This document shows, piece after piece, positions 41,724-47,065 of a stretch of DNA of 47,065 nt. The notes beneath the pieces are model-generated. The model did not search any database, was not told the DNA's origin, and was given only the letters and a program-made list of their open reading frames with translations. The translations under genes and the position numbers were made by a program. This stretch comes from Blastochloris sp. (GTDB lineage Bacteria; Verrucomicrobiota; Verrucomicrobiia; Methylacidiphilales; JAAUTS01): contig JAAUTS010000004.1 in NCBI GenBank assembly GCA_012031345.1, positions 1 through 47,065 on the forward strand. The letters are read 5' to 3'. Numbering within the stretch: position 1 is the first letter of the stretch; each line of letters opens with the position of its first letter.

Positions 41724-42187
41724 TTCCCGGTCTCCAGGAAGCCATCGCTTAAAATCCGGGCGCGCAGCCCGCCGCGGTTCTGGAGGGCGTCTTCGGCACC
41801 GGGTGCGAAAGCCTGGTCCATCCAATAACAGGGCGTGCACTCCGCCACCCCTGCAAACTCAATTCCCTGCACCGTGAAGGTTTTTCCGATGAGGCTGTTC
41901 AGATCCACCCCGCGGGTCAGCACGTTCCGCCGAAAGACGGACGGATCGCGGTCCGCCACACCGAGACGGCGGCACAGGTCCTCATAGACTTCCATGGCAA
42001 AAACGTTGATCTGCCCCTTGTAATCCTCCTTGTGTCCGAAGAAGCGGTCTCCGACCAATCCCTTCCCTGCCACACACTCGACTCGCAGCAATGCGGTCAT
42101 CGCATGCCCCCCGGCCGGCATGCCGTGGTGCCCGAAGAAGTTGTGACCCGGCGAGATGTAGATGGCTTCAATACGCATAAGGATCAA
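41720..42187 (-). CDS. MOSC domain protein
   Basis: VECVAGKGLVGDRFFG, RRNVLTRGVDLNSLIGKTFTVQGIEFAG, CTPC. Confidence 0.85.
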   Translation of the reverse strand: MILMRIEAIYISPGHNFFGHHGMPAGGHAMTALLRVECVAGKGLVGDRFFGHKEDYKGQINVFAMEVYEDLCRRLGVADRDPSVFRRNVLTRGVDLNSLIGKTFTVQGIEFAGVAECTPCYWMDQAFAPGAEDALQNRGGLRARILSDGFLETGK

Positions 42188-42236
42188 TCACTCATTCACA
42201 TTCATTTTCCTAAAATGAGTGCATACGGAGTGTCGA

Positions 42237-42706
42237 TTAGGGTTGGATATGTTTCAAGCACTCCCGGATGGCCGGTACGAGCATGGGGAGGCATTCGCCG
42301 ATGGCCTTGGGGTTGCCGGCAGATTGATGATGAGGGACGCGCCCCGGATGCCGGCTGTCGCCCTGCTGAGAATCGAAGTCGGCACCGTGGCAAAACTCCG
42401 CATGCGCATGGCCTCACCAAATCCGGGCAACTCCTTGTCGATGACGGACTGTGTCGCCTCCGGAGTCACATCTCGGACGGACGGTCCGGTGCCCCCCGTG
42501 GTGATGACCAGCGGACAACGTTGCTGGTCGCACAACTCCACCAGGGCCTTTTCGATGGCGATGCGCTCGTCCGGGAGCAGGCGGACCTCGAATTCGCAGG
42601 GGGCCTCCCATGCCGCGCGGAACACGCGTTCGATCTCGGGACCGGAAAGGTCCTCATACACCCCGGTGCTGGCCCGGTCACTGAGCGTGATGCGTCCGAC
42701 GAGCAT
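42237..42706 (-). CDS. MogA/MoaB family molybdopterin adenylyltransferase, frameshifted at about 42313
   Basis: LVGRITLSDRASTGVYEDLSGP, VITTGGTGPSVRDVTPEAT; C-term LPGNPKAIGECLPMLVPAIRECLKHI restored by one G. Confidence 0.87.
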
Positions 42707-42774
42707 GCAGATTGAACCACTAAAGTACACTAAATTTGAAGCCCTGTGTAGGGCTGTTTTTCAATTAGTGAGTA

Positions 42775-43248
42775 TTAATGCTGATGAGTGGTTTCCTTGG
42801 TTTTCGAGGCCACCTTGACCGCTTCGATCCGCATGGTCTTGTCCACGGCCTTCATCATGTCGTAAAGCGTTAGGGCAGCGGCGGACACTGCGGTCAGCGC
42901 CTCCATCTCGACCCCGGTCTTTCCCGTGGTGGCGGTGGTCGCGGTGATGGCGATGTGCCCGGCTTTGACGGTGAATTCCACACGGACATGGTCGAGCGGC
43001 AGCGGATGACAAAGGGGAATGAGCGTGGCGCACTGTTTGGCCGCCTGGATGCCGGCGATCTGCGCCACGGTGAGGGCATCCCCTTTCTTCAGCGCCTTTT
43101 GTCGGAGCAATCGGATCGTGGCCGCTTGGCACACCAACCGGCCCGTGGCGGTGGCGCGTCGGACTTGGTCGGGCTTGCTGGAGACATCGACCATCGAGGC
43201 TTTCCCCTGCTTGTCCAGATGGCTGAAGTGTTGCGATTTGTTTTTCAT
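42775..43248 (-). CDS. moaC: cyclic pyranopterin monophosphate synthase
   Basis: FSHLDKQGKASMVDVSSK, AGIQAAKQCATLIPLCHPLPLDHVRVEF, TGVEMEALTAVSAAALTLYDMMKAVDK. Confidence 0.95.
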   Translation of the reverse strand: MKNKSQHFSHLDKQGKASMVDVSSKPDQVRRATATGRLVCQAATIRLLRQKALKKGDALTVAQIAGIQAAKQCATLIPLCHPLPLDHVRVEFTVKAGHIAITATTATTGKTGVEMEALTAVSAAALTLYDMMKAVDKTMRIEAVKVASKTKETTHQH

Positions 43249-44430
43249 AAGAGATGGACTTCGACCCCGGTTCCGGCGGGGAGATGCGGTGCCGCACCAA
43301 GATGGAGCAGGGCCTCCGCCCCGGACAAGCCGCAAAGATCACCGGAACTGGCCGGACGCAGCGGCTCGGCCTGGAGCCTGTCCTCCCGCATGACCACGCC
43401 GGCCCGCCACCAGACGTCGCGCGGCCCCCATCGCCCTCCCAAACCGAGGCCAGGGGGAGTTGCACGCGGCGGAGCGCCGGGGCCCCCGTCCACGCGTCTC
43501 CCAAAGGACGGACGAACAACTGCCAGGTGACCCAGTGTGAAACAGGGTTGCCCGGCATGACCAAAAGGATCGTGGAGGTGCCGCGGCCGCAGAGAAGGGC
43601 TTTCCGGGTCGGAGATCCACGCCGTGAAAAACCACCTCCATGCCCAGGTCCTCCAGCAACCGGCGTCCCAGATCGTGGTCACCCGGTCCGGCACCGCCCG
43701 AGACCACGATGAACTCCGGATTCCCCGCGGCCAGACGGTGAAGGGCCGCCCTAGCCATCCCGAATTCGTCCCCCACGCGCTCCCGGCCCACCCATTCCAT
43801 GCCCGATTCCAAGGCCAGTCCGGCCACCAGCGATGCATTGGTGTCCCGGATGGTTCCCGGCCCGGCCGCCGCAGATGGGTCCACCAATTCGCTGCCTGTC
43901 ACCAAATGGGCCAACCGGGGACGGCGGATCACTTGCGGCCGCACCACACCCTCCTGCGCCAACAGGGCCAGTTCGGGCGCACGCAGACGGGTGCCTCCCG
44001 GCAGGAGCAGGTGACCCGGGCGGGCATCGTCCCCCCGGTGGCGGATGAAGTGCGTTCCAGGCATGCGGTCCACTTGGATCCGGGGTCCCTCCACCCTCAC
44101 CACTTCCTGGGGAACCACGCGTGTGGCCCCCACCGGCACGGCGGCCCCGGTGAAAATGCGCACTGCCTGACCGGGAGCGAGGGGTTGGGGATGGATGCCG
44201 CCTGCGGGAACTTCACCGACCACCTCGAAACGGGCCGGCGTATCCCCGGCCACGGCATACCCATCCATGGCCGAACGGTCGTAGGCCGGGCGATCCTCCC
44301 CACATACCAGGTCATCCGCCAGCACACGCCCATGGGCCTGGTCCAGGGGGACCGCTTCTGAAGGCAGTGTCGTCACGCCGCTCAAAAGCCGGGCCACCGC
44401 ATCGGCAACGGGAAGCAGAGAAGTGTTCAC
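43245..44430 (-). CDS. moeA: molybdopterin molybdenumtransferase, two frameshifts (about 43598, 43435)
   Basis: DRPAYDRSAMDGYAV, FTGAAVPVGATRVVPQE, VVSGGAGPGDHD, VMPGNPVSHWVTWQLFV. Confidence 0.88.
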
Positions 44431-44475
44431 CAGACGTTCTCCGGAAAACGGGGGTGCCCGATCTTGCTGCCTTCC

Positions 44476-44506
44476 CATTCGTGTCCCTTCGTGTCCATTC
44501 GTGGTC
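44476..44506. repeat. short degenerate tandem repeat of TTCGTG units
   Basis: cATTCGTGTCCCTTCGTGTCCATTCGTGGTC: three units spaced 10-11 nt. Confidence 0.7.
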
Positions 44507-44903
44507 AGCTTTCTTTTTTTTCTTCGGGCAGGCTGCGAACTTTCCAGATTGGCACATCCTGCTTCAGCCGGTCCATGAATCCGGCCAGGAAACCGAAGGC
44601 CTCCGCACGGTGCCGGGATCGGACCCGGACCCAGATGGCCGTCTCGCCGACGGGAATGGCGCCAGTGCGGTGGATGATCTCCACATGGTCCACCGGATGC
44701 CGCTTCGCCTCCTCCTCCGCCACCCGACGCATTTCCCGTTCCGCCATGCCGGGATAGGCTTCGTAGACCAGTGCGGCGATGGGCTGCCCGTTTTCTTCCC
44801 CTCGCACCACGCCGTAAAATTCCGCCACCGCGCCGATGCCGTCGCATGCCGGGTGGGCCGGGGGTTGGATAATCCCCTCCTGCAACTTCACCTCCAACAT
44901 CAC
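44505..44903 (-). CDS. moaE: molybdopterin synthase catalytic subunit
   Basis: GAVAEFYGVVRGEENGQPIAALVYEAYPGMAEREM, IHRTGAIPVGETAIWV. Confidence 0.93.
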   Translation of the reverse strand: MMLEVKLQEGIIQPPAHPACDGIGAVAEFYGVVRGEENGQPIAALVYEAYPGMAEREMRRVAEEEAKRHPVDHVEIIHRTGAIPVGETAIWVRVRSRHRAEAFGFLAGFMDRLKQDVPIWKVRSLPEEKKES

Positions 44904-45352
44904 AAGGGCACCTTCAGCCCCGCGTAGCGGGCCAGTTGGCGTTGCCGTTTGTCGAAGGTGAGGAAAGTCCTCGCGCCAAGATGGACCGCCGTGGCCACAT
45001 GCAGGACATCCAGCGTGCGATGGCCCCCGCGCGCCGTGCGTTGCAGGGAATAGGCGCGGGCCAGCCGGAGCACCGCGTCGTGGTCCGCAGGGACCGGCAC
45101 ATGGAGGCCCGCGGCCACGTCGGCCTCCCAGTTCGCGATCATCGCATCGGCTTCCGATTCGCCATACCCTTTTGTCCGGTCGGCGGCATGCATCCAGACT
45201 GGCAGGCGGATGGCCTGGATGAACTCAAATTCCAGCAGCGGGGTAAAAGGCAGGGGCTCCTTCATCGTCCCCCGGAAGGCCAGTGCTTGCGGGGTGTGAA
45301 CCTGCTTGCGATAGACCGAGCACAGGAAGCTGGTGTCTGGATAGTGGGTCAT
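44900..45352 (-). CDS. PIN-domain (VapC-like) toxin
   Basis: YPDTSFLCSVY...LEFEFIQA...TLDVLHVATAVHLGARTFLTFDKRQRQLARYAGL. Confidence 0.85.
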   Translation of the reverse strand: MTHYPDTSFLCSVYRKQVHTPQALAFRGTMKEPLPFTPLLEFEFIQAIRLPVWMHAADRTKGYGESEADAMIANWEADVAAGLHVPVPADHDAVLRLARAYSLQRTARGGHRTLDVLHVATAVHLGARTFLTFDKRQRQLARYAGLKVPL

Positions 45353-45606
45353 GGCTCGCCGGTTTCAAACGCCCGCATTTCGTCCACCTCAGCCTGGGTA
45401 AATACGCGATCCCCCCAAATGTGCTGGAGCCGTGCCTTGTAATTCGGATGCCGAAGGGTCTTGCGGCGGGTGGCGCTCTTGGCAGGCGGCAGGAGCCGGG
45501 CCACCGGCTTGGCGTGCTTGGTGATGAGCACCTCCTCACCACCGGCCAGCAGGGCCTCAATGCGGGGGAAATCGTAGCGCAGGTCGCGGACGGTGGCGGT
45601 TTTCAT
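45349..45606 (-). CDS. Phd/YefM-family antitoxin
   Basis: MKTATVRDLRYDFPRIEALLAGGEEVLITKHAKPVARLLPP; overlaps toxin start. Confidence 0.85.
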   Translation of the reverse strand: MKTATVRDLRYDFPRIEALLAGGEEVLITKHAKPVARLLPPAKSATRRKTLRHPNYKARLQHIWGDRVFTQAEVDEMRAFETGEP

Positions 45607-45640
45607 TCCATCACAATTTTGTGATACTTTGGATCCCGCG

Positions 45641-45880
45641 TCAACCCCCGGAAACCGGGGGAATGAGCGCCACTTCATCCCCCGGGTGGAGCCGTTCACT
45701 TCCTGCCAGATAGTCCTGGTTGCGGGCGATCCGCGTGCTGGCGGCAAAGCGGGAAATGCCTGGATGGCGTGCCTCCAGCGCTTCCCAAAGCTGTGCCGGA
45801 GTCATCGGGCCATCCGTCGCCAGGACAAACGATCCCGTCCCGGCGTATTCACGCAGCGTGTGGAAGAGGAGGACCGTCAT
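45641..45880 (-). CDS. moaD: molybdopterin synthase sulfur-carrier subunit
   Basis: Ubiquitin-like, HPGDEVALIPPVSGG ending in Gly-Gly. Confidence 0.92.
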   Translation of the reverse strand: MTVLLFHTLREYAGTGSFVLATDGPMTPAQLWEALEARHPGISRFAASTRIARNQDYLAGSERLHPGDEVALIPPVSGG

Positions 45881-45958
45881 GGTTTTGCTCGCGTGCTCCT
45901 GCCCGCTCTCCTTCCCGTGGCCCGGCGCCTGCTTGGGGGATGGAGGGCGGGGAAGGGC

Positions 45959-46936
45959 CTATCCTCCGATGGCCACCATGGGGCGGCCGGGTTCGTAGGT
46001 GGTGTTGAACTCATGGTCCTTGGGTTTGCCCGACAGGCAGGCCAGGAATTGACCGCGCGCGGCGGCGAGGTCGTTGGAGCGGAGGGCGGGGAGAAGGTCC
46101 ACTTCGCCATGGCGGCCCAGGCAGGGGCGCAGTTTGCCATCGGCGGTCAGGCGGAGCTTGTTGCAGGCGGAGCAGAAATCCACTTTGGTCAAAGCGCCGA
46201 TGAAGCCCACCACCGCTCCCGTGGGTTCATGGCGGTAGTAACTGGCTGGGCCATGGCCGATGCGGGTATCGGGCGCGGGCGTGAAGTCCCCGCGCCCCCC
46301 CGAGCAGGCGCATGGCTTCGGCGATGGGCAGAAACGAGGACTCCGTCCATCCCTCTTCCCGCGAAAGGGGCATGAGTTCGATGAAACGCAGCGGATGCCC
46401 ATGGGCGGCGGCATATTCCAAGAGGCGCGGCAGTTCGGCCTCGTTCTGCCCGCGCAGGAGAACGGTATTGAGCTTGATGCGTTCGAAGCCTTCCGCCGGG
46501 CGGCTTCCAGGCCTTGAAGGACGGACTCGACGCGTCCGCCGGTGAGCCTCTGATAGGTGGCGTCATCCAAGGCATCCAGGCTGACATTGAGGGAACGGAC
46601 ACCCGCCTGCCGGAGGGGACGGGCCAGATCGGCGAGCCGGGTGCCATTGGTGGAGAGACCCAGGCTTTCCACCCCCGGGAGGTTCCAAATGCGTTCGGCG
46701 ATTCCGACCAAATCAGGCCGGATGAGCGGTTCGCCACCGGTGAGGCGGAACTTGCGGAAGCCGAGGCCCGCCGCGGTTTCGACCGCACGGACGACTTCAT
46801 CCGCCGTCATGTGGTCGGGCTTTAGCGCCCAACCTTTGTAACCTTCGGGCATGCAGTAGAGACAGCGCTCGTTGCATCGGTCGGTGACCGAAATGCGCAG
46901 GTAGTCGATGGTGCGGCCGAAGGGGTCGGTGTTCAT
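45959..46936 (-). CDS. moaA: GTP 3',8-cyclase, with two compensating frameshifts (about 46490 and C7 46295-46301)
   Basis: DYLRISVTDRCNERCLYCMPEGY, FRLTGGEPLIRPDL, FCSACNKLRLTADGKLRPCL; middle segment in another frame. Confidence 0.92.
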   Translation of the reverse strand: MNTDPFGRTIDYLRISVTDRCNERCLYCMPEGYKGWALKPDHMTADEVVRAVETAAGLGFRKFRLTGGEPLIRPDLVGIAERIWNLPGVESLGLSTNGTRLADLARPLRQAGVRSLNVSLDALDDATYQRLTGGRVESVLQGLEAARRKASNASSSIPFSCAGRTRPNCRASWNMPPPMGIRCVSSNSCPFRGKRDGRSPRFCPSPKPCACSGGRGDFTPAPDTRIGHGPASYYRHEPTGAVVGFIGALTKVDFCSACNKLRLTADGKLRPCLGRHGEVDLLPALRSNDLAAARGQFLACLSGKPKDHEFNTTYEPGRPMVAIGG

Positions 46937-47065
46937 GACAGCAACAATTTGAGTGAAGCAGAAAACAGAACGAGGGCCAGGGCCGCACGCAAATGGGGGA
47001 TGCGGGCCAGGCCGCTGCCCCAGCGCGCGCCGATCCAGCCTCCCAAAACCACGGCGGCGGCGGCG
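46933..47065 (-). CDS. C-terminal fragment of TauE/SafE-like membrane permease (runs off window)
   Basis: AAAAVVLGGWIGARWGSGLARIPHLRAALALVLFSASLKLLLS*; stop overlaps moaA start. Confidence 0.55.
   Translation of the reverse strand, partial: AAAAVVLGGWIGARWGSGLARIPHLRAALALVLFSASLKLLLS

Overview
This 47 kb bacterial window has gene content consistent with Verrucomicrobiota/PVC-type bacteria (inference only). Roughly 1-32.4 kb is mostly housekeeping: ppdK 3' end, nadD, MazG-like, rsmH, FKBP PPIase, recG, gcvT-gcvH, aconitase, pseudopilin, aroB, DUF2752/GYF_2 membrane genes, hemB, a secreted glycoside-hydrolase-like protein, DegT aminotransferase, xylA, VWA lipoprotein, tadA, MarR, pgeF, folK-panB, LysM, bcp, rnhB, yraN and three tRNAs. 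From tRNA-Ser(CGA) at 32.4 kb to about 41 kb lies an accessory island. It holds a tyrosine recombinase with an in-frame stop, GC-rich debris, a two-gene cassette (OLD/GajA-like ATPase-TOPRIM protein plus a HEPN-like partner) bracketed by an exact 27-bp direct repeat, an HTH protein gene, and a complete-looking group II intron with its RT/maturase. From 41.1 to 46.9 kb there is a molybdenum-cofactor operon (minus strand) with a Phd/PIN toxin-antitoxin pair embedded between moaD and moaE. Many conserved genes (ppdK, recG, acnA, VWA, mobA, moaB/mog, moeA, moaA) are broken by single-base indels, most at homopolymers. I read these mainly as sequencing or assembly indels, with recG worth checking as a possible -1 frameshift site. 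The best candidate for an undescribed system is the OLD-family + HEPN-like cassette. A 34-aa basic small protein gene at 20282-20386 (minus), absent from the ORF track, is also notable.
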